Shown here piece after piece: positions 35,751 to 44,342 of a stretch of DNA of 64,000 nt. The notes under the pieces were generated by a model that saw nothing but the letters and a program-made list of their open reading frames with translations, did not search any database and was not told the origin of the DNA. Made by a program: the position numbers and the translations under genes. Location: NCBI RefSeq assembly GCF_000577275.2, contig NZ_HG916855.1, positions 1,116,001 through 1,180,000 of the forward strand, given 5' to 3'. This stretch comes from Rhizobium favelukesii. GTDB taxonomy: Bacteria; Pseudomonadota; Alphaproteobacteria; Rhizobiales; Rhizobiaceae. How positions within the stretch are numbered: the first letter of the stretch is position 1; the number at the start of each line of letters is the position of its first letter.

Positions 35751-36626
35751 ATGGACATCGAGGATCTGCGGACATTTGTCGAAGTTGCCGATGCCGGGGG
35801 CGTTTCTCCCGCGGCACGTCGACTGGGAATCTCCAAGTCAATGGTCAGTCGGCGCCTCATACGGCTTGAGGAAGCGCTCGGCATCCAGCTTGTTGCACGA
35901 ACGACCCGTGGCGCCGGCCTGACGGAAGCAGGCGTTACGTTTCGGGACTATGCAGCAAGGGTCTGTGCAGATATCGACATCGCACGGGAAACGATATTGC
36001 CCGACGGTGACCTTCGCGGGCGCTTGAGGGTGGCCGTCCCTCTCACATCAGGCCCGCTACATTTTGCGCCCGTACTTGCAGAGATGGCACGACACCACCC
36101 GCAGCTTCAGATCCATGCCGACTATAGCGATCGCTTCGTAGATCTGATCGCGGACGGCTACGATTGCGCGATCCGGGTCGGCGCCCTACGCGACTCGAAC
36201 CTGATTGCAAGACGCGTCGGTCAGATTTACGGCAAGCTGGTAGCGAGCCCGGACTATATCAGAACGCATGGTTCGCCTGAAACGCCGGACGAAATCGTCG
36301 CTCACCAAGCCCTCGTGGGCGCCGAAACGTGGCGGTTCGTGGATGGTGAGAAGATTGTCATCGTGCAGCCGCAGGGTCGCTTCAGTTCCGACAACGGCGC
36401 GGCGCTCGCCAGTGCGGCCGCAGCAGGGCTTGGTATAGCGTGGCTTCCCGATTGTGTTACCCATGAATATCTAGCGTCCGGCGCGCTCGTTCCAGTCATG
36501 ACCCGGTATCCGCTACCGGTCGGTGGGGTCTACGTCGTGCGGCCACCCAGCCCGCACCCGGCGCGAAAAGTGCGCATCCTCTCGGAGTTCCTGATCGAAG
36601 CATTCGAAAGAAATCCGTATTTGTAG
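35751..36626 (+). CDS. LysR family regulator (paralogue 2)
   Basis: A 291-residue LysR-type regulator, MDIEDLRTFVEVADAGGVSP, with HTH ARRLGISKSMVSRRLIRLEEALGIQL and a ligand domain closely matching the regulator at 31895. It lies 40 bp downstream of an LLM oxidoreductase and about 160 bp upstream of a pirin gene. Copies of the 26-bp element directly precede it and follow its stop codon. Confidence 0.92.
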   Translation: MDIEDLRTFVEVADAGGVSPAARRLGISKSMVSRRLIRLEEALGIQLVARTTRGAGLTEAGVTFRDYAARVCADIDIARETILPDGDLRGRLRVAVPLTSGPLHFAPVLAEMARHHPQLQIHADYSDRFVDLIADGYDCAIRVGALRDSNLIARRVGQIYGKLVASPDYIRTHGSPETPDEIVAHQALVGAETWRFVDGEKIVIVQPQGRFSSDNGAALASAAAAGLGIAWLPDCVTHEYLASGALVPVMTRYPLPVGGVYVVRPPSPHPARKVRILSEFLIEAFERNPYL

Positions 36627-36651
36627 GGTCTGCGTGTTGACAATCGACTGC

Positions 36652-36677
36652 GCGTTCCGCTTTTTGCGACACAGCTC
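36652..36677. repeat. 26-bp LysR-associated element, copy 3
   Basis: GCGTTCC, six variable bases, then TTGCGACACAGCTC, 108 bp before the pirin gene and just after the LysR stop. On the minus strand the bases following it (GTCGATTGTCAAC) loosely resemble a LysR gene start, so it may instead be the scar of a third LysR copy. Confidence 0.65.
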
Positions 36678-36784
36678 ATCGCGCCGCTCAACTAGTCGTG
36701 AGGGCGCTCTCCCGTTAGTCACTTGGGCCATACAACGACCGCTGCGCTCTACGCAGGCACGAGAGCGCCAAACGGAGGAGGTGA

Positions 36785-37726
36785 ATGCGCATGAGTTGGA
36801 ACCCTGCAATCGAACCAGGCTGTCCTGACGAGGTCGGCATCGACGCGATCGAGACCCTAATCGTTCCTCGGGCCCGTGACCTTGGCGGCTTCGAGGTTCG
36901 GCGCGCCCTGCCGGCGCCGAATCGGCAGATGGTCGGACCGTTCATTTTCTTCGACCAAGCTGGCCCGGCCGAGCTGTTGACCGGCCAGGGCATCGATGTT
37001 CGGCCGCACCCCCATATCGGTCTTGGCACGGTCACCTATCTGTATCGCGGTGACTTTCACCACCGTGACAGCACCGGGGCTGACCAGATCATCCGTCCCG
37101 GTGAGTTGAACTGGATGGTCGCAGGGCGAGGTGTTTCTCATTCCGAGCGGACATCCGCAGCGGCGCGGACGGGGCCGAACGGCTTGTTCGGGATCCAGAC
37201 CTGGCTGGCTCTGCCGGAAAGCCACGAAGACATGACGCCGATGTTCGAACACCACGGCAAGGAGACGCTGCCGATGATCGAGGACCATGGTGTGTCGGTG
37301 AGGCTCATTCTCGGGAACGCCTATGGCAAGTTCGCTCCCGCGACCATGTTTTCCGAGACATTCTATGCCGATGTTAGGCTTGAAGCAGGCGCTCGCCTGC
37401 CGATGCCGGACGATCACGAGGACCGGGGCATCTACATTGTCGAAGGCTCGATCTCGATCGCCGGCCGGGAGTTCGAAGCACCCCAGATGATGGTGTTTCG
37501 TCCTGGCGACAGGATCACGGTCGCAGCCGGGGAAAAAGGCGCGCGGCTGATGATCTTAGGCGGGGCGACACTTTCCGGCCCACGCTACATCTGGTGGAAC
37601 TTCGTCGCCTCATCTAGGGAGCGTATCGAGGAAGCCAAGGCTGAATGGCGGGCACAGAACTGGGGCGAGGGGCGCTTCGATCTTCCGGTCGACGACCGGG
37701 ATGAGCACATTCCGCTTCCAGAGTGA
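36785..37726 (+). CDS. Pirin family protein (bicupin)
   Basis: A 313-residue pirin. The N-terminal cupin carries the metal ligands: H75 and H77 in RPHPHIGLGTVTYLYRG, H119 and E121 in GRGVSHSERT. The C-terminal cupin (GIYIVEGSISIAGREFEAPQMMVF) has no obvious metal set, as usual. Bacterial pirins have quercetin dioxygenase activity or bind metabolic enzymes under oxidative stress. AGGAGG lies just before ATG 36785 (36791 also possible). A copy of the LysR-associated element upstream suggests control by one of the two LysR proteins. Confidence 0.92.
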   Translation: MRMSWNPAIEPGCPDEVGIDAIETLIVPRARDLGGFEVRRALPAPNRQMVGPFIFFDQAGPAELLTGQGIDVRPHPHIGLGTVTYLYRGDFHHRDSTGADQIIRPGELNWMVAGRGVSHSERTSAAARTGPNGLFGIQTWLALPESHEDMTPMFEHHGKETLPMIEDHGVSVRLILGNAYGKFAPATMFSETFYADVRLEAGARLPMPDDHEDRGIYIVEGSISIAGREFEAPQMMVFRPGDRITVAAGEKGARLMILGGATLSGPRYIWWNFVASSRERIEEAKAEWRAQNWGEGRFDLPVDDRDEHIPLPE

Positions 37727-37947
37727 TGGGGAGTGCAGAATTAGGATGCCATGTTTACGCAGCGCTGCGAAAAAGGCCGATGCGGTTCTCGGCAATCAGA
37801 AGCTCAAGTAACGGGTTCGGGGTGCTCGGAGACCGCAAGTTAAGATTAAATCCTGCCCCCGCAACCAATATCGGACCCAAAATCCTCGGTGATCCAATAG
37901 GTTACCCATCACCCCGCTCCATAGCCCTGGGAGCCGGGAGGTTGTAG

Positions 37948-38193
37948 GTGACGACAGCGCGGACGGTCCGGCCGATTCATTTCGAAGATTTGAGCGGCAG
38001 CGAGTTCGAGCGCCTCGTGTTCGCCTACCACCTTTGCAACGACTGGACCGATCTCGACTTGGTTTGGCCAGACGGGAAGCGACCAGAACGGAAATCTCCG
38101 CGAAATCGGCTCCTGGCGCATGTGAACTCCTCGGTGGCTGTCCCTTCGCCTTTTCCATCAAGGCAGGGCGGCCTCGAACAAGGCCGACAATAG
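37948..38193 (+). pseudogene. N-terminal fragment of a restriction-endonuclease-like gene
   Basis: From GTG 37948 the frame reads IHFEDLSGSEFERLVFAYHL, typical of Mrr-like nuclease-fold proteins. Around 38065 the frame shifts: the expected WFGQTGSDQNG is present one frame over. Nothing recognisable follows. A remnant beside a toxin-antitoxin pair. Confidence 0.55.
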
Positions 38194-38244
38194 CGTATTG
38201 CATTTGGCGCTACAAGTCATTATGTTGCCCTCAAGGAGATAGTC

Positions 38245-38544
38245 ATGGCCACCACCGTCGAACGCAAGGAATACCCGATCTCGATGCGTCTGCCCGAAGC
38301 GGACGTCGCGATGATCGATCGAGCCGCCACGCTGCGCGGCCGGTCGCGCACCGATTTCGTGCGCGATGCAGCCGTGCGCGCGGCCGAAGAAATCGTCATG
38401 GAACAGCGACTGATCCGCATGAGCCCCGAAGGCTTCGCCGATTTCATGGACGTCCTGTCCCGCCCGGCTGCTCCGGTTCCCGAGATGGTGAAACTGGCCA
38501 AGCGGCCCGCGGCGTGGGAACCAGGCTACGTCGCGAAGCGGTGA
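38245..38544 (+). CDS. DUF1778 antitoxin (TacA-like)
   Basis: A 99-residue ribbon-helix-helix antitoxin: KEYPISMRLPEADVAMIDRAATLRGRSRTDFVRDAAVRAAEE is the DNA-binding RHH segment, and the C-terminal tail (FADFMDVLSRP onwards) is the part that normally wraps the toxin. AAGGAG lies upstream. The GNAT toxin gene starts 3 bp after its stop. It represses the operon and neutralises the toxin. Confidence 0.9.
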   Translation: MATTVERKEYPISMRLPEADVAMIDRAATLRGRSRTDFVRDAAVRAAEEIVMEQRLIRMSPEGFADFMDVLSRPAAPVPEMVKLAKRPAAWEPGYVAKR

Positions 38545-38547
38545 GCC

Positions 38548-39072
38548 GTGGCTTTATCGGTTCCCGAACCTCTTACCGCTGGACATGATGTTTCCGAGTT
38601 CTCCTGCGGCAAGCCTACGCTCGATCATTGGCTGAAGACGCGCGCTCTTTCCAATCAGGAAAAGGGTTTCACGGCGATTCTCGTTGTCCGCGAGGCCGGG
38701 CGAGTCGTCGGGTATTACGGCCTGGCGCCGACGGCCGTCATTCCTTCGATCCTGCCGCGCTCGATCCGCACAGAGCAACCGCCCGATCCGGTTCCCTGTC
38801 TTCTTCTCGGCCAGCTTGCCACGGATACGGAATGGGCCGGGCGCGGCATCGGCACAGGTCTGGTGAAACATGCCCTTGAGCGCTGCGTTCAGGCCGCAGT
38901 TCTCATTGGCGGACGGGCATTAATGGTCAACGCCGTCGATCACGAAGCGGCTCAGTTCTGGCAGCGCCGAGGTTTCACGCCCTCGAAGGACGACCCGCTC
39001 GTGCTGTTTCGCTCGATCGCTGCAATCGCCGCATCGCTGGCGGAAGCGCGGCAGCAAGAGCGAGGCACATAA
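38548..39072 (+). CDS. GNAT toxin (TacT-like)
   Basis: A 174-residue GNAT acetyltransferase starting with GTG 38548. Seen: FSCGKPTLDHWLK, LLLGQLATDTEWAGRGIGTGLV (acetyl-CoA pyrophosphate loop at about 98-104), VDHEAAQFWQRRGFTPS. TacT toxins acetylate the amino group of charged tRNAs and stop translation. The catalytic Tyr of TacT lies in an FY pair; here the pair reads FW (W138), so activity may differ, or the subfamily may use Trp. The cognate antitoxin is at 38245. Confidence 0.88.
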   Translation: MALSVPEPLTAGHDVSEFSCGKPTLDHWLKTRALSNQEKGFTAILVVREAGRVVGYYGLAPTAVIPSILPRSIRTEQPPDPVPCLLLGQLATDTEWAGRGIGTGLVKHALERCVQAAVLIGGRALMVNAVDHEAAQFWQRRGFTPSKDDPLVLFRSIAAIAASLAEARQQERGT

Positions 39073-40055
39073 CCTGAAGTCTTCGCAATTCAGGCAACTC
39101 GGCAAAAAACCCAAAAAGAACGCATTTGATGATGGAACTTTACGGTCGCTCCTTCGCTGATGGCTGCAGTGTCGGTGGCAGGTTTTGTGGTTCGACGGTG
39201 CTGGCCACGGCATGGCCGCTGCAGAGTTGCGGATCGGGTTTCCGTGACGGGTTGAGTGCGCCATAAATATGCAGGTTCTGGATGCCGCTGTCGGGACCAT
39301 TATCTCGATCGGTGCAAATGTCCGCGAACGGGCAGTCGGCGAAAAGGTGGCTGCCTTCGATATGCATAGGTCGCATGCGGAACTCTGGTCCGTCCCCACC
39401 TCGCGCATGGTTGGTCACCACGTCACAAAAGACGCGCCTTCAACTAAACGCCCGGGAAGGCCGATCGTGCATGACGAGCTTGAGGTAGCTCGATCGCCGC
39501 GCACCCTGTCTCGTAACAGGGAATCCATTGTAAGGCCCGGCTTTGATAGGCGCGTGATAAGTTCAAGCTTATCGAAACCGGCAATCGCCCCACCGCCTCC
39601 GCCAGCAAATCCCATTCTCAGCGCCAGACCGTCCAATCAGCACGTCTTAGCAAACAGGTCTCGCTGACCGCGAGCCTGAGTGAACGAAGCGGACCTGCGG
39701 GAAAAAATTGAAAAATCCAAATCGCCGCTAATGCCGACAAGAAGCGAAGCTCATTGACGGTCATATTCTCACGGTCGACCAGGTTCTGACGTTTGCCGTG
39801 AGGACCACACTTCGTGACGGTTCCAGCTGTTCCAACGCCAGCTTCAAGCCTCTGACCAGCACTTGTTCGACGCTTTGCTGCGCGGGAGCAAGGGATCTTT
39901 ATGCCATTCGCCGGTTCAGGCTTTGCTTTGGCAAAGCAAGAATCGTGGCGATGACCGCCTATACGAGCGGATCGAAGTACGTGAACGCACGTACCACGTC
40001 GCCGTATGGATCATACCAAGCGGAAACGCTTTGTCTTAACCGTTCCAACAGCCAA
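39073..40055. other. Gap with an ADH fragment, no intact gene
   Basis: About 1 kb with a single recognisable element, the duplicated piece of the quinone oxidoreductase gene at 39282-39415. The rest has short frames only. The frame open from 39798 into the isochorismatase-like gene has no homology before 40056. Confidence 0.5.
39282..39415 (+). pseudogene. Duplicated fragment of quinone oxidoreductase gene
   Basis: Nearly identical DNA to 31030-31165: the frame reads GTIISIGANVRERAVGEKVA, matching the intact gene with a few changes, and a 2-base deletion near the end. High identity implies a recent or gene-converted duplication. It sits before isochorismatase 2, as the intact ADH sits before isochorismatase 1. 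Confidence 0.85.
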
Positions 40056-40067
40056 ATGGAGGCAATC

Positions 40068-40751
40068 TTGGACAATGTAAAGCTAGAACAGCTTAGCCCA
40101 CAAAACAGCCAGTTGATCATTATTGATCAGCAACCTCAGATGGCGTTTGGAGTTCAATCGATCGATCGACAGGTGCTCAAAAATAACGTCGTCGCTTTGG
40201 CAAAAGCCGCGAAGGTTTTCAACGTTCCTACGATCATAACGACGGTTGAATCCAAAAGCTTTTCCGGCCCGCCGTTTCCGGAGCTTCTTGCCGTCTATCC
40301 GGAGGCGCCGATCCTGGAACGGACCTCGATGAACTCGTGGGACGACCAGAAGGTGCGGGACGCCTTGGCTAAAACGGGTCGGAAGAAAGTCATTGTTTCC
40401 GGGCTCTGGACGGAGGTCTGTAACAATTCCTTCTCACTCGCCGCCATGCGGGAGGGCGGCTACGAGATCTATATGGTCGAAGATGCCTCCGGGGGAACGT
40501 CGGTTGCCGCGCACAACTATTCGATGCTGCGAATGATACAGGCAGGCGTCGTCCCTGTGACCTGGCAGCAAGTCATGTTGGAATGGCAGCGAGATTGGGC
40601 CCACAGGGAAACCTACGATGCGGTGATGAACATCGTGAAAGAGCATTCAGGTGCTTACGGGATGGGCGTCGACTACGCGTATACCATGGTTCACAAGGCG
40701 CCCGAACGCGTGGCTCATGGGCCAGTTCTCGAACCTGTGGTAGCTGGCTGA
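40068..40751 (+). CDS. Isochorismatase-like hydrolase 2 (cassette copy A)
   Basis: A 227-residue hydrolase with triad D20 (QLIIIDQQPQMAFG), K107 and C118 (GRKKVIVSGLWTEVC). TTG 40068 is chosen as start because GGAGG (40058-40062) lies 5 bases before it and overlaps the alternative ATG 40056. It belongs to the YcaC-like group with isochorismatase 1. First gene of a cassette whose other copies are at 42514 (minus) and 50130; here it is intact, whereas in copies B and C it is broken. A terminator and the XapX gene follow. Confidence 0.9.
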   Translation: MDNVKLEQLSPQNSQLIIIDQQPQMAFGVQSIDRQVLKNNVVALAKAAKVFNVPTIITTVESKSFSGPPFPELLAVYPEAPILERTSMNSWDDQKVRDALAKTGRKKVIVSGLWTEVCNNSFSLAAMREGGYEIYMVEDASGGTSVAAHNYSMLRMIQAGVVPVTWQQVMLEWQRDWAHRETYDAVMNIVKEHSGAYGMGVDYAYTMVHKAPERVAHGPVLEPVVAG

Positions 40752-40760
40752 GCAGCGGTT

Positions 40761-40780
40761 AACCACCCAAAGGTGGTTTT
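40761..40780 (+). terminator. Terminator between isochorismatase 2 and xapX
   Basis: AACCACC, loop CAAA, GGTGGTT followed by TT: a compact intrinsic terminator 10 bp after the stop codon at 40751. It would reduce read-through into the XapX gene. Confidence 0.75.
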
Positions 40781-40820
40781 CTAGCTTGGGAGCGGCGTCC
40801 ACAATCCAAGGAGCAATAAG

Positions 40821-41096
40821 GTGAAACTTTATATCGTATCGCTGGCCGTCGGACTTCTCGTCGGGGTCATCTATGGATTGTTGGACGTCCCCTCTCCGGC
40901 ACCTCCTGTCATCGCTCTGGTCGGTCTGCTCGGCATTCTGGTCGGCGAGCAGGTGTTGCCCGTTATCAAGACCTTTTGGCGTAGGGAGCCGACTGCGGTG
41001 TCTTGGCTCCAACAGGTCAAGCCGCACATGTTCGGCCATCTACCCGCCGGTAGGAAACCCTCCGACGCATCGGCAATCTCCTCGGAGAAGGTCTGA
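40821..41096 (+). CDS. XapX domain membrane protein (cassette copy A)
   Basis: A 91-residue protein with two hydrophobic helices (YIVSLAVGLLVGVIYGLLDV and PPVIALVGLLGILVGEQVLP) and a conserved tail WLQQVKPHMFGHLPAG; this is the XapX/DUF1427 domain. Function is unknown; members sit beside isochorismatase-like and amidohydrolase genes. GTG start 40821 with AAGGAG upstream. Close counterpart of the gene at 50499. Confidence 0.85.
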   Translation: MKLYIVSLAVGLLVGVIYGLLDVPSPAPPVIALVGLLGILVGEQVLPVIKTFWRREPTAVSWLQQVKPHMFGHLPAGRKPSDASAISSEKV

Positions 41097-41119
41097 GGGT
41101 TTTCATGCAGGAGCACATT

Positions 41120-41286
41120 ACCGCATCGCAGCAGACGCCATTTTGCATAGTGGTCTGATTGCAACTCCTGACGAAGCAAGGTCCGTCAAGGATATTAGCG
41201 CATGGGCGGTCCGGTTGCGGGCCGCCTATACTTTTGCCAATCAGGCTTCAACGCCGAGGCATGGGTTGGAGTTTCTCGCAGCATGA
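41120..41286 (+). pseudogene. Deletion scar: amidohydrolase start fused to porin middle (copy A)
   Basis: The frame reads ADAILHSGLIATPDEA, matching the first residues of the amidohydrolase at 50877, then directly VKDISAWAVRLRAAYTF, matching the porin at 54195 around residue 298. The rest of the amidohydrolase, DoxX, VOC and most of the porin were deleted in one event, proving that copy A once had the gene order of copy C. Confidence 0.7.
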
Positions 41287-41319
41287 CCGCGCCGAATAGA
41301 TAAGGCGGTTTGGTTTGAG

Positions 41320-41585
41320 TTATGCCGCCATGGCTGGTTCGTCCAGGATGGCGCAGTGTTGCTCTTCAGCTTCTGCCGGCGGCATGTTTCCGATGGGCTC
41401 ACAAGAAGCCTTCGATGATTGAACCAGTCGACCCATTTCAGGGTGGGGAACGTCACCGCTTCGAAGCTCCGCCATGGTCCACGCCGGTGGATGACCTCGG
41501 CTTTGTAGAGACCGTTGATCGTTTCGGCGAGCGCATTGTCGTAGCTGGCTCTATGCTGCAACGGCGGCGAACCGGATACCGGCAC
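41320..41585 (-). pseudogene. IS3 family transposase remnant
   Basis: The C-terminal end of an OrfB-type transposase: SYDNALAETINGLYKAEVIHRRGPW, then WVDWFNHRRL, then a frameshift; EPIGNMPPAEAEE continues in another frame and stops at 41320. The probable IS end (TGACCGCGCCGAATAGATAA) is at about 41283. It follows directly on the copy A scar, so the IS may have caused the deletion. Confidence 0.78.
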
Positions 41586-42076
41586 TTTCGACCCAATCCT
41601 GACGCCATGTTTGTCGCTGATTGGACCAGCCGTTGCGGCAAGAGAGGTTTGAAGCGTGTTGCAGCGTTACCGAGGTGCGCTGACTGCCACTGCGCTTCGA
41701 TTATGCTTTGCAGACGACCTAGACGCCGCTGATGAAGTTTCGCGATCATACGGGCGTCGTCCATTGCCATCGAGAACGATCTCTTCCGGCCTTTAGAGGG
41801 CCAGAACGTTCAGCAAGGCGATCTTGCCGGACTGCTGTATTCCAATCGGCAGGCACCTGGTACCCGTTGGCGACTATCTTTTCGATATCCTATTGGATGC
41901 CCAATACCCCACACGCGGTGAACCGGAAGTATCAATACGCGCCGTTGTCCACCCTTAGCCGCCTTTTGCTGTACGGAGCCGATTCCCGAAGCCAGAATGT
42001 GCCGATGACAAGAAGGCACATTCCGATCGATATGGCGCCAGCGGCGCATCGAAGGGGCGACGTCGACGTTTCACGA
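41586..42076. other. Gap between cassette copies A and B
   Basis: No gene could be assigned. Frames on both strands are short and carry no recognisable motif. Confidence 0.35.
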
Positions 42077-42511
42077 TCAGTCGCCCTTCCGGCGCTGCAA
42101 TCCGGCGACAACGACGAAGATGAACGCGGCACTGATGGTCGCGTGTTCCAGGAAGCTATTGAACTGCATGGAGCGCGCCGGCTCGGGGAACATCCAGAAC
42201 CGATGGGCAAGAAAGGTCGTCAACACCGTAAACACACCAAGGGCACCGGCGCCGAGCCAGGTTTTCCAGTTGAGGATGATCAGGATCGAACCGCCGAGCT
42301 CGGTGGTGAGGGCTGCGAGGTTGAAAAGCCATGCGGGATGCAGCCCCACATGCAGCATCTCGGCCTCGCCAGTTTGCCAGTCGAGAAGCTTGACAAGTCC
42401 GGCGCCTAGAAAAGGAGCAACGACACAGATACGCGCAATCAGCAGCGTGACAGGATTATTGAGCGTACGCGCAACGAGGGTCGGCGTATCGTCTTTCCGG
42501 TGATCGCTCAT
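42077..42511 (-). CDS. DoxX family membrane protein (cassette copy B)
   Basis: A 144-residue protein with four hydrophobic helices: LLIARICVVAPFLGAGLVKLLDW, the family segment HPAWLFNLAALTTELGGSILIILNW, GALGVFTVLTTFLAHRFWMF, and ISAAFIFVVVAGL. This is the DoxX/SURF4 type, linked to thiol or respiratory redox functions. Start ATG 42511 lies directly after the TGA of the fused gene at 42514. It looks intact, although the gene before it is not. Counterpart of 52765. Confidence 0.82.
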   Translation of the reverse strand: MSDHRKDDTPTLVARTLNNPVTLLIARICVVAPFLGAGLVKLLDWQTGEAEMLHVGLHPAWLFNLAALTTELGGSILIILNWKTWLGAGALGVFTVLTTFLAHRFWMFPEPARSMQFNSFLEHATISAAFIFVVVAGLQRRKGD

Positions 42512-42513
42512 CA

Positions 42514-42801
42514 TCACACAGCCCAGCACACGCGTTCGAGCGCGCCGTCCAAGCCCTTGAGATCGGTGATTTGGCTGAATATCGATCCTGAAAAGTTCTT
42601 TTTCGCCGGTGCCATGGTGGTTGAGTGAACGCCAAAGCCCACAGCCGCATTCGATATTAGGGCTGGTTGGTTGCGCAGATTGATAGGGACGATCGATTTG
42701 GTTGGGAATGACACCTGGGACCCGAAGGCGGTTGGAACAAGTGTCTGATCTTTCGGGGTGATCAATTCCGAGCCGCGTGTCGGCGTTGTTTTAATCAACA
42801 T
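42514..42801 (-). pseudogene. Fusion relic: isochorismatase start joined to amidohydrolase end (copy B)
   Basis: A 95-codon frame. The first 55 residues (MLIKTTPTRGSELITP...SFPTKSI...GFGV) parallel the start of the copy C isochorismatase, but the catalytic Asp is lost (LVPTAFGSQ in place of LIMIDFQSQ). The end (TDLKGLDGALERVCWAV) parallels the amidohydrolase C-terminus SDLKGFFGALGCACWAV. XapX and most of both enzymes are missing between them. It may still be translated but cannot be either enzyme. Confidence 0.72.
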
Positions 42802-43161
42802 TTATTCGTTCCTCGTGGGGCCCTTTGTACAGATAAGTCTGCTTTAGAAGCCGCACCGCGTCTTGTCGATTTGAATGCGACTTTGCACATTCCATCGTTG
42901 GAGCGTCGCCCATGCAAACAGTGCGGAAGACTCCGGATGGAGTTCCGCAGCGGGAACCGCGACTAGGCCAGTAGGGCTCACAACGCGGCGCAGGATTTAT
43001 CCAAGTCGCGCTCAAATCGACAATAAGATCCGCATCCTTTTCGATACGCAGTACCGGAACATGAGACGAGCAAATGGCTGACCTTCAGGGATTTTTACGG
43101 GTGCCCATCACGCCATTCGAAATAGCGCGCAAACCCGCACGGCCACAAATGAGCAGGGCAA
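42802..43161. other. Gap between copy B and LLM gene 2
   Basis: No gene is recognised in this 360-bp divergent intergenic region. Presumably it holds the promoters of the copy B relic and of the LLM enzyme. Confidence 0.35.
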
Positions 43162-44193
43162 ATGAGCAAAGACGTTGAGTTTGGACTTGATACATTCGGA
43201 GATGTCACTTTGGCACCTGACGGAAAATTTCTTCCTCAGGCACAGGTCATTCGCAACGTCATCGCAGAAGCCGAACTTGCCGATAGACTTGGCATAGACT
43301 TTTTCGGCATTGGCGAGCACCACCGTACTGATTTTGCTATTTCTGCGCCCGAAGTGGCGCTCGCGGCGATTGCCGCGCGGACCCGTCGCATCCGCCTGGG
43401 TTCGGCCGTGACCGTGCTCAGTTCCGACGATCCAATACGCATCTTCGAGCGCTTTTCTACACTCGATGCGATCTCGCAGGGAAGGGCGGAGGTCATTTTA
43501 GGCCGCGGCTCTTTTATCGAATCCTTTCCTCTCTTCGGATTCGACCTGGGTCAATACGAAGAGTTGTTCGAGCAAAAGCTCGATTTGTATTCAGCTATCA
43601 CCAGCAACCGGATCGTTGATTGGCAAGGCAACTGGCGTCCACCGCTAAAAGGCCAGGAAATTTTCCCTCCCATCGAAAAAGGCTCTCTGAAGACGTGGAT
43701 TGGCGTTGGCGGAACCCCTGAATCAGTGACGCGGGCGGTGCGCTACGACATGCACCTGATGTTGGCCATCATTGGCGGCGATCCTCAGCGATTTCGTCCC
43801 TATGTCGATCTTTACCAGAAGCTGGTTGCCGAAAGCGGGCGAGTGGCGCGCGAGGTTGGCGTGCATTCTCCTGGCTATGTCGCAGAAACTGATGAGAAGG
43901 CCCGCCGGGAACTATTTCCGCATTTCAAGAAAATCCGAGATCGTCTAGGCCAGGAACGCGGGTGGCCGCCAGTAACAGAGGTGGATTTCGAGCGCGAAAT
44001 CGAGCACGGCTCACTTTATGCGGGCTCTCCAGGTACAGTTGCACGCAAGATCGCTGAAACCGTGAAAGGCCTAGGATTATCCAGGTTCCAAATGAAGTAT
44101 TCGGCCGGTCCGATGATGCATGAAAACTTGCTAAGCAGCATCGAGCTCTACGCGAACAAGGTAATCCCGCAGGTAAGGAACCTGCTCGCATGA
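43162..44193 (+). CDS. LLM-class flavin-dependent oxidoreductase 2
   Basis: A 343-residue TIM-barrel flavin enzyme: VEFGLDTFGDVTLAPDGKF, DRLGIDFFGIGEHHRTDFAISAP, RIRLGSAVTVLSSDDPIRIFERF, WIGVGGTPESVTRAV. Same length and layout as LLM 1 at 34679 but clearly diverged. Together with the ADH fragment and isochorismatase 2 it repeats the ADH, isochorismatase, LLM order of 30.8-35.7 kb, suggesting an old segmental duplication. Substrate unknown. Confidence 0.9.
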   Translation: MSKDVEFGLDTFGDVTLAPDGKFLPQAQVIRNVIAEAELADRLGIDFFGIGEHHRTDFAISAPEVALAAIAARTRRIRLGSAVTVLSSDDPIRIFERFSTLDAISQGRAEVILGRGSFIESFPLFGFDLGQYEELFEQKLDLYSAITSNRIVDWQGNWRPPLKGQEIFPPIEKGSLKTWIGVGGTPESVTRAVRYDMHLMLAIIGGDPQRFRPYVDLYQKLVAESGRVAREVGVHSPGYVAETDEKARRELFPHFKKIRDRLGQERGWPPVTEVDFEREIEHGSLYAGSPGTVARKIAETVKGLGLSRFQMKYSAGPMMHENLLSSIELYANKVIPQVRNLLA

Positions 44194-44342
44194 GCGTCTT
44201 TGCGGCGTGAGGCTGGGCTCCCGCATATCGTGTTCCATATTGGGAAGACAAGACATGGGTCGGGAGGCGATCCCCTTAAAGCCGGCATGCCGGACATCCT
44301 CCCCCGATCCCACGGCGCGTTTGCTGCCAGACATAGTTCAAA

